Positions 16,495 through 25,403 of a stretch of 64,000 nucleotides of DNA are shown one piece after another. The notes under the pieces were generated by a model. The model did no database searches. It was given only the letters and a program-made list of their open reading frames with translations, and was not told the origin of the DNA. The DNA is from an uncultured Actinomycetes bacterium. GTDB taxonomy: Bacteria > Actinomycetota > Acidimicrobiia > Acidimicrobiales > Acidimicrobilacustridaceae. Every line of letters starts with the position of its first letter. The first letter of the stretch is position 1. The stretch is taken from NCBI GenBank assembly GCA_937927725.1, contig CALBSE010000047.1, positions 1 through 64,000 of the forward strand, written 5' to 3'. The position numbers and the translations under genes are program-made.

Positions 16495-17637
16495 GTGGAT
16501 CTACTCGAATATCAAGGCAAACAGTTCTTCGCCCAGTTCGGCATTCCGGTGTCCGACGGGCGTCCGGTAACGACCGTCGACGAGGCCGTTGCCGCTGCCG
16601 AGGCAGTGGGCTATCCCGTCGTCGTCAAGGCCCAGGTGCATGCCGGTGGTCGCGGAAAGGCGGGTGGCGTCAAACTCGCCAACAACGCCGATGAAGTCCG
16701 TGAGCACGCAGGCAACATCCTCGGACTCGACATCTCTGGTCACATCACGCGCATCCTCTGGATCGAGATCGCTTCGGATATCTCCGAGGAGTACTACGTC
16801 TCGTTCACACTCGATCGCTCCGCCAAGAAGCATCTCGGCATGCTGTCGAAAGAAGGCGGCGTCGAGATCGAACAGGTCGCCGTCGAAAACCCCGACGCGA
16901 TCGCCAAGATTTGGATCGATCCGGTCGACGGTCTCAGCGAAGCCGTGTGTCGCGAGTGGGTGCTTGCCGCCAACCTCAACCCGTCGGTCACCGACGGTGC
17001 GGTTGCGCTACTGCTCAAGCTCTACACCGCCTACACCGAAGGCGATGCCGATCTCGCAGAGATCAACCCGCTCATCGTGAAGACCGATGGCAAGGTGCAC
17101 GCACTCGACGCCAAGGTCACGCTCGACAACAACGCCGAGTTCCGTCACGAGTGGGCCGAATACGAAGCCACGCAGGTTCGTGACGAACGTGAAGAAGCCG
17201 CACATGCGAAGGGCCTGCAGTACGTGGGCCTCGACGGAACCGTCGGCGTTATCGCCAACGGAGCTGGTCTCGCCATGAGCACGCTCGACGTCGTCAACCA
17301 AGCTGGTGGCAAGCCCGCCAACTTCCTCGATATTGGTGGCGGTGCCAACGCTGAAGTTATGGCTGGCGCACTTCAGGTCATCAATGACGATCCGAACGTG
17401 AAGTCAATTTTCATCAACATCTTCGGTGGCATCACCCGAGGCGAAGAAGTTGCCAAGGGCATCATCGGCGCACTCGAGATGGTCGACATCTCCGCTCCGA
17501 TCGTTATCCGTCTTGACGGCACCAACGCCGAAGAGGGCCGTGCACTTCTTGCACCGCATCTCTCCGACAAGCTCGTCAGCAAGCCCACGATGCTCGAAGC
17601 CGCTGCGGCCGCTGTCGAACTCGCGAAGAAGAACTGA
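16495..17637 (+). CDS. sucC: Succinyl-CoA synthetase beta subunit (ADP-forming)
   Basis: 380 residues starting with GTG, MDLLEYQGKQFFAQFGIPV, the typical SucC N-terminus. The ATP-grasp domain covers the N-terminal two thirds (VVVKAQVHAGGRGKAGGVKLA, EINPL). The C-terminal ligase CoA domain has FLDIGGGANAE and NIFGGITRGEEVAKGI. It forms succinate, CoA and ATP from succinyl-CoA with SucD. TACCTT lies 7 bases before the GTG with no RBS, suggesting a leaderless transcript. sucD follows after 7 bases. Confidence 0.96.
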   Translation: MDLLEYQGKQFFAQFGIPVSDGRPVTTVDEAVAAAEAVGYPVVVKAQVHAGGRGKAGGVKLANNADEVREHAGNILGLDISGHITRILWIEIASDISEEYYVSFTLDRSAKKHLGMLSKEGGVEIEQVAVENPDAIAKIWIDPVDGLSEAVCREWVLAANLNPSVTDGAVALLLKLYTAYTEGDADLAEINPLIVKTDGKVHALDAKVTLDNNAEFRHEWAEYEATQVRDEREEAAHAKGLQYVGLDGTVGVIANGAGLAMSTLDVVNQAGGKPANFLDIGGGANAEVMAGALQVINDDPNVKSIFINIFGGITRGEEVAKGIIGALEMVDISAPIVIRLDGTNAEEGRALLAPHLSDKLVSKPTMLEAAAAAVELAKKN

Positions 17638-17644
17638 GGAACCC

Positions 17645-18538
17645 GTGAGCATCTTCGTAGACGAGAACACAAAGGTCATCTACCAGGGCCTCACCGGTTC
17701 GCAGGGCCGTTTCTACGGTCTTCGTAATCGCGATTACGGCACCAAGGTTGTTGGTGGCACCAACCCGAAGAAGGCCGGTACCGATGTCGATGGCATCCCG
17801 GTGTTCGCATCGGTTGCCGACGCTGTTTCAGAAACTGGCGCCAACGCGTCATGCATCTTCATTCCGGCTCCTGGCGTTCGTGACGCAGTCATGGAAGCAG
17901 CCGAGGGCGGCATTGAATTCATCGTGTGCATCACCGAAGGTGTGCCGGCGCATGACGAAGCGTGGTTCTTCAACAAGTTGAAGCGCGACTTCCCGAACGT
18001 TCGACTCCTCGGACCGAACTGCCCCGGCATCATCAGCCCCGGAAAGTGCAACATCGGCATCACCGCTGGCGAAATCGCCAAGCCCGGTGGTCCCGTTGGC
18101 ATCGTGAGCCGCTCCGGCACGCTCACCTACCAGGCACTGTATGAACTCAAGCTTCAGGACATCGGCGTCACCACGTGCGTCGGTATCGGTGGCGATCCGG
18201 TTCCCGGAACTTCGTTCATCGATTGCCTCGAGGCATTCGAAGCCGACCCCGACACCAAGGCCGTCATGATGATCGGCGAAATCGGTGGTTCGGCCGAAGA
18301 AGAAGCAGCCGAGTTCATCAAGAACAAGATGAGCAAGCCGGTTGTTTCCTACGTCGCTGGTGTGACTGCACCCGCCGGCAAGAAGATGGGCCACGCTGGC
18401 GCCATCGTCTCCGGTGGCAAGGGCACTGCCGCCGCCAAGATGGAAGCGCTTGAAGCCGCTGGTGTTCGCGTGGGCAAGAATCCCACCGAAGCGGGCGAAC
18501 TTATGGTCGAGGTTGTTCGGGAGAACGGCTGGGCCTGA
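17645..18538 (+). CDS. sucD: Succinyl-CoA synthetase alpha subunit
   Basis: 297 residues from GTG 17645 (MSIFVDENTKVIYQGLTG), the standard SucD start; longer upstream frames only shadow sucC. The CoA-binding domain shows GSQGRFYG and GGTNPKKAGT. The phosphohistidine region is in GEIGGSAEEEAAEFI and the catalytic His in GHAGAIVSGGKGTAAAK. RBS AGAACTGAGGA overlaps the sucC end. Its stop is followed after 20 bases by a strong hairpin terminator, which closes the sucCD operon. Confidence 0.96.
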   Translation: MSIFVDENTKVIYQGLTGSQGRFYGLRNRDYGTKVVGGTNPKKAGTDVDGIPVFASVADAVSETGANASCIFIPAPGVRDAVMEAAEGGIEFIVCITEGVPAHDEAWFFNKLKRDFPNVRLLGPNCPGIISPGKCNIGITAGEIAKPGGPVGIVSRSGTLTYQALYELKLQDIGVTTCVGIGGDPVPGTSFIDCLEAFEADPDTKAVMMIGEIGGSAEEEAAEFIKNKMSKPVVSYVAGVTAPAGKKMGHAGAIVSGGKGTAAAKMEALEAAGVRVGKNPTEAGELMVEVVRENGWA

Positions 18539-18558
18539 GCCCCATCACCGTTTTTGTT

Positions 18559-18592
18559 CGAAGGCCCGGCCACGCGCCGGGCCTTCGTCGTT
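18559..18592 (+). terminator. GC-rich hairpin after sucD, identical to the one at 20156
   Basis: GAAGGCCCGG and CCGGGCCTTC form a 10-bp stem with a short loop (CCACGCG). There is only a weak T tract downstream on the plus strand and a T run just before it. The same 34 bases recur at 20156-20189. Confidence 0.7.
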
Positions 18593-18678
18593 CACGTGAT
18601 CGTTTCGACGTGCACGTCGTGTGGAACCGTTGTTATGGTGCGATCCGTTTTGAGAATGTGCGGATGACGGGAGACGAC

Positions 18679-20142
18679 ATGGTGGTTCGAAAACTTCTGG
18701 CGGGAACTGCCGCACTCGCGATGGTGCTGACCGGTCTGACGGTGACGGCGTCGGCGACGGCGGGCGAGTGGGGTGACGCACTTCCGGTGCCCGGACTCGC
18801 TGCGCTCAACCTGGGCAACTTCGCTGACGTGGCGAGCGTCTCGTGCACAAGCCCTGGCAACTGTTCGGCGGTCGGGGAGTACAACGACGGTTCGGCACGA
18901 CAGGGATTCCTTGTCGATCGTATCGGCGGCGCATGGCAGCAGGCCGTTGCTGTCCCCGGTCTTGGCGCACTGGATGTCGGCCGGAACTCGGCTGTGCGTG
19001 GGGTCTCGTGTTCCAGCGACGGCGACTGTTCAGCCGTCGGGGGCTATAGCGACGGATCGGGATTCAGTGCCTTCGTGGTCGATCGCGTCGGGGGTGTGTG
19101 GCAGAACGCGGTGCCGATTCCCGGTGTGGCTGCGTTGGCGAGTGGCCACTTCGGCTTCGCAAGTTCCGTCTCTTGCACCAGTGACGGAAACTGCTCGGCA
19201 CTCGGTGAATACGTCGACGGGAGTGGTTACTTCCAACTCTTCGTCGTTGATCGCGTGGCCGGCGTGTGGCAGGACGCAATTCCCGTTCCGGGATTTATCG
19301 CACTGAATCAGGGTGGTGAAGCTGAGATGGGCGGGATCTCATGTTCGAGCGATGGGAACTGTTCAGCTGGTGGGAGCTATGAAGCATCGTTCGGGAACTA
19401 CCAGGGATTCGTCGTCGACCGGGTCGGTGGTGTGTGGCAGACCGCAGCACCGATCCCCGGACTCGAGGCTCTCAACGTGGCAAACAACGCCACGTTGAAT
19501 GGCCTCTCCTGCTCGAGTGCGGGCAACTGCTCTGCTGTGGGACGGTACAGCGATGGTGCGGGGAATCAGGGTTTCGTAGTCGACAGCGTGGGCGGTGTGT
19601 GGCAGTCGGCGATCCCTGCGCCGGGGCTGGCGTCACTTGGAACGAGAGGTGAAGTGTGGGCGATCTCGTGCCCGCTCGATGGCAACTGTTCGGCGGTCGG
19701 GGCTGCAATAGGCGGCAACCTCTTTGCGGTCACCATCGATCGGATTGGTGGGGTGTGGCAATCGGCGCAGGCCATTCCCGGTCTCACCGATCTCGGACCG
19801 ACCTCCGGTGTGAGTGGGATCTCATGCTGGGATGCTCTTGATTGTTCGATGACTGGCGACTACGACCCCGGAACGGGTTATGAGGGGTTCGTGGCAGATC
19901 GTGTCGCTGGCGTATGGCAGAGCGCAGCGCAGATCCCGGGACTGGCGAGCCTCAATCTCGGGCACTATGCGGCGGGAGAGAGCATCTCGTGCGCGACCGG
20001 CGGGACATGTTCGGTCGGTGGAAAATTCGATAGTGGCGGAGCGAGTCAGGGATTCGTCGTCGACCGGCAACTTCCCCCTGAACCGACGACCACGACTACG
20101 TCGCCGTCTCTTGACCCCGCGGTGCCGGTGTTCACTGGTTGA
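18679..20142 (+). CDS. Secreted protein with eight Cys-paired repeats, ending in VPVFTG
   Basis: 487 residues from ATG 18679, chosen for the RBS GGGAG 5 bases upstream and because a signal peptide follows at once (VVRKLLAGTAALAMVLTGL...ASA). The mature part has eight repeats of about 55 residues. Each shows SCxxxGxCSAVG, then GFVVDRVGGVWQ and PGLAALNLG. Each repeat has two cysteines, suggesting a disulfide per repeat, and the layout suggests a beta-propeller-like fold. The end is a Thr-rich linker then DPAVPVFTG. It has no catalytic motif. Identical terminators flank the gene. A surface display or adhesion role is a guess. Confidence 0.8.
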   Translation: MVVRKLLAGTAALAMVLTGLTVTASATAGEWGDALPVPGLAALNLGNFADVASVSCTSPGNCSAVGEYNDGSARQGFLVDRIGGAWQQAVAVPGLGALDVGRNSAVRGVSCSSDGDCSAVGGYSDGSGFSAFVVDRVGGVWQNAVPIPGVAALASGHFGFASSVSCTSDGNCSALGEYVDGSGYFQLFVVDRVAGVWQDAIPVPGFIALNQGGEAEMGGISCSSDGNCSAGGSYEASFGNYQGFVVDRVGGVWQTAAPIPGLEALNVANNATLNGLSCSSAGNCSAVGRYSDGAGNQGFVVDSVGGVWQSAIPAPGLASLGTRGEVWAISCPLDGNCSAVGAAIGGNLFAVTIDRIGGVWQSAQAIPGLTDLGPTSGVSGISCWDALDCSMTGDYDPGTGYEGFVADRVAGVWQSAAQIPGLASLNLGHYAAGESISCATGGTCSVGGKFDSGGASQGFVVDRQLPPEPTTTTTSPSLDPAVPVFTG

Positions 20143-20155
20143 TCAAAGTTCCGTA

Positions 20156-20194
20156 CGAAGGCCCGGCCACGCGCCGGGCCTTCGTCGTTTTCTC
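20156..20194 (+). terminator. Hairpin terminator after the eight-repeat protein gene
   Basis: The 34-base hairpin sequence (20156-20189) is identical to that after sucD. Here it is followed by a T-rich stretch (TTTTCT), a better intrinsic terminator. The -10 box of the DinB-like gene begins right after it, so termination and initiation are packed within 50 bases. Confidence 0.75.
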
Positions 20195-20206
20195 TAGGGT
20201 TTCGTC

Positions 20207-20674
20207 ATGGTTGACGAAGGACCCCCGCATCTCGTTGCTGGCGAATTCGAAACGTTGCGCGCGCTCTACGACTTCCAGCGCAATTCCTTTGTACACAAAG
20301 TGTCGGGTGTGAGTGACGAAGCGGCGGCGCGCAAACTGCTGCCATCAGACACCACGTTGTTGTGGCTCGTGAATCATCTTGCGTTCGTCGAGGAGTACTG
20401 GTTCCTGCATTGTTTTGTTGGGCAGGAGTTTGTGGCCCCCGATTACGAACGTGGTCCTATCGGAGTTTCGCTTGAGCGTTATGCACTCGCTCGACAACGT
20501 GCCGATGCCGTGCTCAATGCGGCGACGGATCTCAATGCCGAGTGTGTGCAAGTGGGGCGGGGCGCCATGGTGAACCTGCGTTGGGTGCTGGGCCACATGC
20601 TTGAAGAAGTGGCTCGTCATGCCGGTCACGCCGACATCATCCGAGAACTGCTGGACGGCGAAACTGGTCGGTGA
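20207..20674 (+). CDS. DinB-like (DUF664) protein
   Basis: 155 residues. Four-helix DinB-like layout with the putative metal-binding histidines in LLWLVNHLAFVEEYW, and HMLEEVARHAGHADIIRELLDG at the C-terminus, which is the family signature. DinB-superfamily proteins include thiol-dependent (mycothiol/bacillithiol) transferases; DUF664 members are poorly characterised. TAGGGT lies 6 bases before the ATG, directly after the preceding terminator, so it probably has its own leaderless transcript. Confidence 0.8.
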   Translation: MVDEGPPHLVAGEFETLRALYDFQRNSFVHKVSGVSDEAAARKLLPSDTTLLWLVNHLAFVEEYWFLHCFVGQEFVAPDYERGPIGVSLERYALARQRADAVLNAATDLNAECVQVGRGAMVNLRWVLGHMLEEVARHAGHADIIRELLDGETGR

Positions 20675-20716
20675 CGTTTCCCGTCACGCCCACTGACAGA
20701 GCGTTACTGTCGGCCC

Positions 20717-22408
20717 ATGCATGATGTGGTCATCAGTGGGGGACTGGTCGTCGATGGTTTGGGTTCCGAACCGCGGCGAGCCGATGTAGCTATTGACGGC
20801 GACACGATCGTTGCGATTGGCGACGATGTTGGCGCAGCGAAACGCACACTTGAGGCTGACGGGCGTTTGGTGACGCCTGGTTTCGTTGATGTGCACACGC
20901 ATCTTGATGCGCAATTGGCCTGGGACCCGATCGGCACGTCGACCTGTTGGCACGGCGTCACTTCTGTGGTGATGGGCAACTGCGGCATGACGTTTGCACC
21001 GGTAAAGGACGGCGACGCGGAATTTCTCGCGAAAGCGATGGAAGCAGTGGAAGACATCCCTGCGTCGTCGATTCTTGAAGGCATGCCGTGGACATGGACA
21101 ACGCATGGCGATTTCTTGCGTTGGTTAGACAGTGAGCCGAAGGGCATGAACTACGGCGGGTTCGTCGGCCACGGAGCAGTTCGTTACTGGACGATGGGCG
21201 ATCGCTCACTCGACGCAGGAGCCGATCCCACCGATGATGAACTCGCAGTAATGGTCGACCTTGTCGACGAAGCAATGCGCGCTGGTGCCGTTGGTTTCTC
21301 GACCTCGCGCACTGGTCGTCATGTCACTCGCGACGGTCGCAATGTGCCGGGAACCTGGGCGGTGGAACGCGAACTCGTTGCGCTGTCGTCGGTGTTGCGC
21401 GCGCATGGTCGTGGCGTGCTTGGTTGTGCACCGCGTTTCGATGGTGAGGGTCATGGCACTGATCGTGCGCAAAGCGAAGTGGCGATCATGGCGGAAATGA
21501 GTCGAGCTGCAGGCCGACCGTTCACCTTCAACCTCACCAATGTGCTCTCGGCACCAAACCAATGGCGCGAAGTGCTCGATTTCGTTTCAGAAGCGAATGC
21601 AACCGGTGCAAACCTTCGTCCGCAGACCACATCTCGCAGCATCGGCGTGATTTTCTCGCTTGCTCATCACACGCCGTTTGGTCATTTGCCGGGCTGGAAC
21701 ATTCTTGAAGGTAAGACGCTTGAAGAACGCGTCGCTGTGCTTCGGGACCCCGAGGAGCGTGCGCAATTGATCGCCGGTGGCGATGGACCGGCAGGGATCG
21801 AAGGCTGTCGCGAATTTTTCGTGATGATGCCCGATCGTGGCGCGCGTTACGACTGCAACCCCGCAGAGAGTTTGGCGGCTTACGCCGAACGTGGCGGCAC
21901 AACTGCGGTTGAGGCGTATCTCAATCTGATCGATGAATCGAACGGTGCGGTCACGCTGAATTGGCCCATCCTCAATCAGGACTTCCCGGCTATTTCGGAA
22001 ATGCTCACCGATCCGCGCATGATGCTTGGTCTCGCCGATTCGGGCGCGCACGTGGGGCAGATTCTCGACGCCAGTCAGCCCACGTTCTTCCTTTCCTATT
22101 GGATTCGCGAACGAGGATTGATGTCGATCGGCGAAGGCGTGAACTGCCTCACTGGTCAACCCGCGGAGCTCTTCGGTTTCGGAGATCGTGGACGGCTCGT
22201 CGAAGGAGCGAAGGCCGACGTCAACGTGTTCGACCTCGACTCGTTGTTCCTTCCACTGCCCACCTTCGAGCACGACTTTCCCGGTGGGGCTGGTCGATTC
22301 GTGCAACGTTCCGAGGGCTATGGCTGGACGCTCGTGAATGGCGAGGTCTTCATGGAGAACGGCGAGCACACGGGCGCTCTGACGGGAAAGCCTCTCCACG
22401 CGTCCTGA
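20717..22408 (+). CDS. N-acyl-D-amino-acid deacylase family amidohydrolase
   Basis: 563 residues. An N-terminal small beta domain (MHDVVISGGLVVDGLG) leads into the TIM barrel with the metal-binding motif VDVHTHLDAQLAWDP, then GVTSVVMGNCGMTFAP, the signature of D-aminoacylase-like enzymes. A C-terminal ADVNVFDLDSL segment returns to the small domain. The predicted role is hydrolysis of N-acyl-D-amino acids or a related cyclic amide. TACTGT lies 6 bases before the ATG. The purN -10-like box overlaps its stop region. Confidence 0.85.
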   Translation: MHDVVISGGLVVDGLGSEPRRADVAIDGDTIVAIGDDVGAAKRTLEADGRLVTPGFVDVHTHLDAQLAWDPIGTSTCWHGVTSVVMGNCGMTFAPVKDGDAEFLAKAMEAVEDIPASSILEGMPWTWTTHGDFLRWLDSEPKGMNYGGFVGHGAVRYWTMGDRSLDAGADPTDDELAVMVDLVDEAMRAGAVGFSTSRTGRHVTRDGRNVPGTWAVERELVALSSVLRAHGRGVLGCAPRFDGEGHGTDRAQSEVAIMAEMSRAAGRPFTFNLTNVLSAPNQWREVLDFVSEANATGANLRPQTTSRSIGVIFSLAHHTPFGHLPGWNILEGKTLEERVAVLRDPEERAQLIAGGDGPAGIEGCREFFVMMPDRGARYDCNPAESLAAYAERGGTTAVEAYLNLIDESNGAVTLNWPILNQDFPAISEMLTDPRMMLGLADSGAHVGQILDASQPTFFLSYWIRERGLMSIGEGVNCLTGQPAELFGFGDRGRLVEGAKADVNVFDLDSLFLPLPTFEHDFPGGAGRFVQRSEGYGWTLVNGEVFMENGEHTGALTGKPLHAS

Positions 22409-22423
22409 TAGGTTCGGCGGGGT

Positions 22424-22987
22424 ATGCGACTCGCCGTTTTGGCATCAGGAAGCGGAACCATCCTCGACGCCATTTGCGCGGCTGGCGTTCGCGTTGCAGT
22501 CGTTGTGGTCGATCGGGAATGTGGCGCCCAAGAGGTTGCCGCCCGCAATGGGCTTGAGTGCGAGCTCGTTCAGCGTCGCAGCTACGGCAAAGACTTCGAC
22601 CGAGACGGCTACACCGCCGAACTTCTTGGCGTGTTGTCGGGATGGGATATCGAACTCGTCGCCATGGCCGGATTCGGCACCATCCTCGGCAAGGGAATGT
22701 TCGATGCGTTTCCTGGCCACATCCTCAATACCCATCCTGCGTTGTTGCCATCGTTTCCGGGCTGGCATGGCGTGGAAGACGCGCTTGCCTATGGCGTGAA
22801 AGTCACCGGGTGCACCGTGCACATCGCCACCGAAGAAGTTGATGCGGGCCCGATCCTCGCCCAAGAGGCGGTCACGGTTGAACCCGACGACACGGCGGCC
22901 ACATTGCACGAACGCATCAAAGCCGTTGAGCGCCGTATTTACGTTCGCACCATTTCCGACATCATCGAAAGGGGAAGTGTCCAGTGA
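22424..22987 (+). CDS. purN: Phosphoribosylglycinamide formyltransferase
   Basis: 187 residues. MRLAVLASGSGTILDAI is the substrate-binding loop, MAGFGTILGKGM and ILNTHPALLPSFPGWHGVEDAL hold the catalytic Asn and His, and GCTVHIATEEVDAGPILAQ carries the catalytic Asp. It formylates GAR using 10-formyl-THF, the third step of purine synthesis. The stop overlaps the purH start by 4 bases (GTGA), so the two are translationally coupled. TAGGTT lies 9 bases before the ATG, next to the stop of the deacylase gene. Confidence 0.95.
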   Translation: MRLAVLASGSGTILDAICAAGVRVAVVVVDRECGAQEVAARNGLECELVQRRSYGKDFDRDGYTAELLGVLSGWDIELVAMAGFGTILGKGMFDAFPGHILNTHPALLPSFPGWHGVEDALAYGVKVTGCTVHIATEEVDAGPILAQEAVTVEPDDTAATLHERIKAVERRIYVRTISDIIERGSVQ

Positions 22988-24507
22988 GGGCTCTTCTGTC
23001 TGTGTACGACAAGTCCGGCATCGTCGAGTTTGCTCGCGAACTCAATGACCTTGGGTGGGATCTCGTTTCGAGTGGTGGTACGGCTCGCGTCATCGCTGAG
23101 GCCGGCATTCCTGTCACCGATGTTGCTGATCTCACTGGATTCCCGGCGATCCTTGGCCATCGAGTGGTCACGCTTCACCCGAAGATTCACGGCGGGATCC
23201 TCGCCGACCCTACCAACGCTGAACATCGCGCCGATATGGAGAAGTACGGCATCGAAGCGATCGATCTCGTCGTTGCGAATCTTTATCCGTTCTCCGCAGA
23301 ACCTTCGATTGAACTCATCGATATTGGCGGACCGGCGATGGTTCGCGGTTCGGCGAAGAATCACGCGCATGTCGCGATCGTCACTGATCCTTCTCGTTAC
23401 GGCGCAATCGTTTCTGAATTGAAGGGCAGCGGTTCGTTGTCGCAAGCAACGCGCACGCAACTCGCGCGCGATGCCTTTGCGCATACTGCTGCCTACGACG
23501 CGGAAATTCTTGCGTGGTTCGATGCCGGCATGCCGGCCAAGGGCGAAGCAGCTGAAGCTCCAGCAGACCTTCCTGAAACGCTCACGATTGAACTCAAGCG
23601 TGAACAGGTACTTCGTTACGGCGAGAATCCGCATCAGGTTGGCGCGCGCTATTCCACTGCTGGTGAGCGTGGTTGGTGGGACAGTGCACAGCAGCATGGT
23701 GGCAAGGAAATGTCGTATCTCAATGTGTACGACACCGAAGCGGCATGGCGTCTTGTGCATTCCATTGGTGAACGTCCCGCTGCAGTTGTCATTAAGCACG
23801 CCAACCCATGTGGCGTTGCTGTCGCCGACGACATCCTCACCGCTTACACGCGTGCACATGAATGCGATTCGGTCAGCGCCTTCGGCGGGATTATTGCGTT
23901 GAATCGCGTTGTGACACTCGAAGTCGCACAAGCAATTGCGCCGGTGTTTACTGAAGTTCTTGTTGCTCCGGGCTATGAACCCGATGCACTTGCAGCGTTG
24001 CAGGAGAAGAAGAACCTTCGCATCCTGACTGCGGTTGCCCCCGGTGCTCCTGGGCTTTCATTGCGTCCCATTGATGGTGGCTATCTCGTGCAGACGCCTG
24101 ACCCTGTTACCGACGACAACTCGGGCTGGACCGTTGCCACTGATCGTGCCCCGACTGACGCCGAATGGATCGACCTGATCCTCGCCTGGCAGGTCGTTGC
24201 CAAAGTCACCTCGAACGCAATTGTTCTTGTCAAAGACGGTCAAGCGGTTGGCATTGGTTGTGGTCAGCAGAACCGACGCGACGCGGGTCATCTCGCAGCT
24301 ACCAAGGCGGAAGGTCGAGCAAAGGGTGGCGCCTATGCGTCAGACGCGTTCTTCCCTTTCCCCGATGGTCTTGATGCGGCCATCGAAGCGGGCGCCACAT
24401 GTGTGATTCAGCCTGGTGGTTCGATTCGCGACGAAGAAGTGATCGCCGCCGCAAACGCCGCTGGCCTTGCCATGGTCTTCACCAACGAACGTCACTTCCG
24501 TCACTGA
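22984..24507 (+). CDS. purH: Bifunctional AICAR transformylase / IMP cyclohydrolase
   Basis: 507 residues from a GTG start overlapping purN. The N-terminal MGS-like IMP cyclohydrolase domain shows LLSVYDKSGIVEFARELNDLGWDLVSSGGTA and HPKIHGGILAD. The C-terminal transformylase has RYGENPHQVGARYS, KHANPCGVA and DAFFPFPDGLDAAIEAGATCVIQPGGSIRDEEVIAAAN, ending NERHFRH as in most PurH. It catalyses the last two steps to IMP. The 3' end overlaps the convergent trmO gene by 7 bases. Confidence 0.96.
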   Translation: MRALLSVYDKSGIVEFARELNDLGWDLVSSGGTARVIAEAGIPVTDVADLTGFPAILGHRVVTLHPKIHGGILADPTNAEHRADMEKYGIEAIDLVVANLYPFSAEPSIELIDIGGPAMVRGSAKNHAHVAIVTDPSRYGAIVSELKGSGSLSQATRTQLARDAFAHTAAYDAEILAWFDAGMPAKGEAAEAPADLPETLTIELKREQVLRYGENPHQVGARYSTAGERGWWDSAQQHGGKEMSYLNVYDTEAAWRLVHSIGERPAAVVIKHANPCGVAVADDILTAYTRAHECDSVSAFGGIIALNRVVTLEVAQAIAPVFTEVLVAPGYEPDALAALQEKKNLRILTAVAPGAPGLSLRPIDGGYLVQTPDPVTDDNSGWTVATDRAPTDAEWIDLILAWQVVAKVTSNAIVLVKDGQAVGIGCGQQNRRDAGHLAATKAEGRAKGGAYASDAFFPFPDGLDAAIEAGATCVIQPGGSIRDEEVIAAANAAGLAMVFTNERHFRH

Positions 24508-24977
24508 GACGAATCATCGACCCAATAATTGGCCATTAACTCGAGGGCCCATCGTGGCTGGCGTACCTCGGAGCGTGGCGCGAAACCAGTCATGTAGGGC
24601 TTGAGATCAACGACTGGGGTGCCATCGATGGCATCAAGGCCGCGAACCCGAACGCCGTTTGATGCCACCGAAACGATTTCACAGGTCGTGACCCCCAGCC
24701 GGTTCGGTCGCATTCGTGCTCGCTGAGCGAAAATTCCGACTTCGGGCCACTCGGGATTTCCTCGAGGGCGTCGGGCTCGCGTTTCCACCGAATCAGTGGA
24801 GACTTGGTGGAAGACGTAAACGACATCAAGATGGGAAAAATCCTCAAGTCCTGCAAGTGATTCAGCGGGAAAAGTCGACGAATCGATTTCGATCACTGCT
24901 TCAACACTGGCCCAGTCGTCGTCGACCGCTTCGACACGGCCACCTCGTACCCAGCCGATTGGTGTGATTTCAAACAT
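24501..24977 (-). CDS. trmO: tRNA (N6-threonylcarbamoyladenosine37-N6)-methyltransferase TrmO family
   Basis: 158 residues of a TsaA/TrmO beta-barrel SAM-dependent enzyme: ITPIGWVRGG at the N-terminus, LAGLEDFSHLDVVYVFH, ARRPRGNPEWPEVGIFAQRARMRPNRLGVT and DLKPYM are the family blocks. It methylates t6A at tRNA position 37. Length suits the short form of the family. RBS GAAGAGGTG precedes ATG 24977, and TAGTCT upstream on the minus strand is a candidate -10. Divergent from the VOC gene. Confidence 0.88.
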   Translation of the reverse strand: MFEITPIGWVRGGRVEAVDDDWASVEAVIEIDSSTFPAESLAGLEDFSHLDVVYVFHQVSTDSVETRARRPRGNPEWPEVGIFAQRARMRPNRLGVTTCEIVSVASNGVRVRGLDAIDGTPVVDLKPYMTGFAPRSEVRQPRWALELMANYWVDDSSQ

Positions 24978-25005
24978 TGTTCACCTCTTCGGTCAGACTA
25001 CGCAG

Positions 25006-25374
25006 ATGGAATCTCCGGTTCTCGGCTTTAGCCATCTGCAGTTGAACGTTCGTGATGTGCGCGCGTCGGTTGCTTGGTACTGCGCTGCCCTTGGCATGGA
25101 TGTCATGTCGGAACATGGCGATGTGGTTGCGCTTCGTCATCCTGAGGCCCGCCTCGTCATTGTTGTTTCGCCGGGCGATCCCGATGTCGATTATTCGCCG
25201 ATCGATCATTTGGCGTTCGCTGTTGCAGACGGACCGACGCTTGAAGCCTGGGCCGCGCACCTTCGTGAACAAGGGCTCGACGTTCCCGAGGTTGTCGACG
25301 AACTCGGCAAACCGTCGCTGCAGCTACGCGACCCGGATGGCAATGAGGTCGAACTCGTCGCCCCGCGTTGGTGA
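25006..25374 (+). CDS. VOC (glyoxalase/dioxygenase-like) family protein
   Basis: 122 residues, two beta-alpha-beta-beta-beta modules. FSHLQLNVRDVRASVAWYCAALGMDV starts module one; DHLAFAVADGPTLEAWAAHL starts module two and LRDPDGNEVELVAPRW closes it. Candidate metal ligands are His9/His in the first strand, the second-module His and the Glu in EVELV. Substrate unknown. ATG 25006 was chosen over the longer frame because family proteins start just before FSHLQL. It is divergent from trmO, with only 28 bases between starts. Confidence 0.82.
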   Translation: MESPVLGFSHLQLNVRDVRASVAWYCAALGMDVMSEHGDVVALRHPEARLVIVVSPGDPDVDYSPIDHLAFAVADGPTLEAWAAHLREQGLDVPEVVDELGKPSLQLRDPDGNEVELVAPRW

Positions 25375-25403
25375 CGAACGCTACGAAAGGTAGGGTCCAC
25401 ACC

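Noticed and set aside
17426..17644. N-terminal extension of sucD
   Set aside because: Arg/Ser-rich shadow of sucC; the GTG at 17645 gives the family N-terminus.
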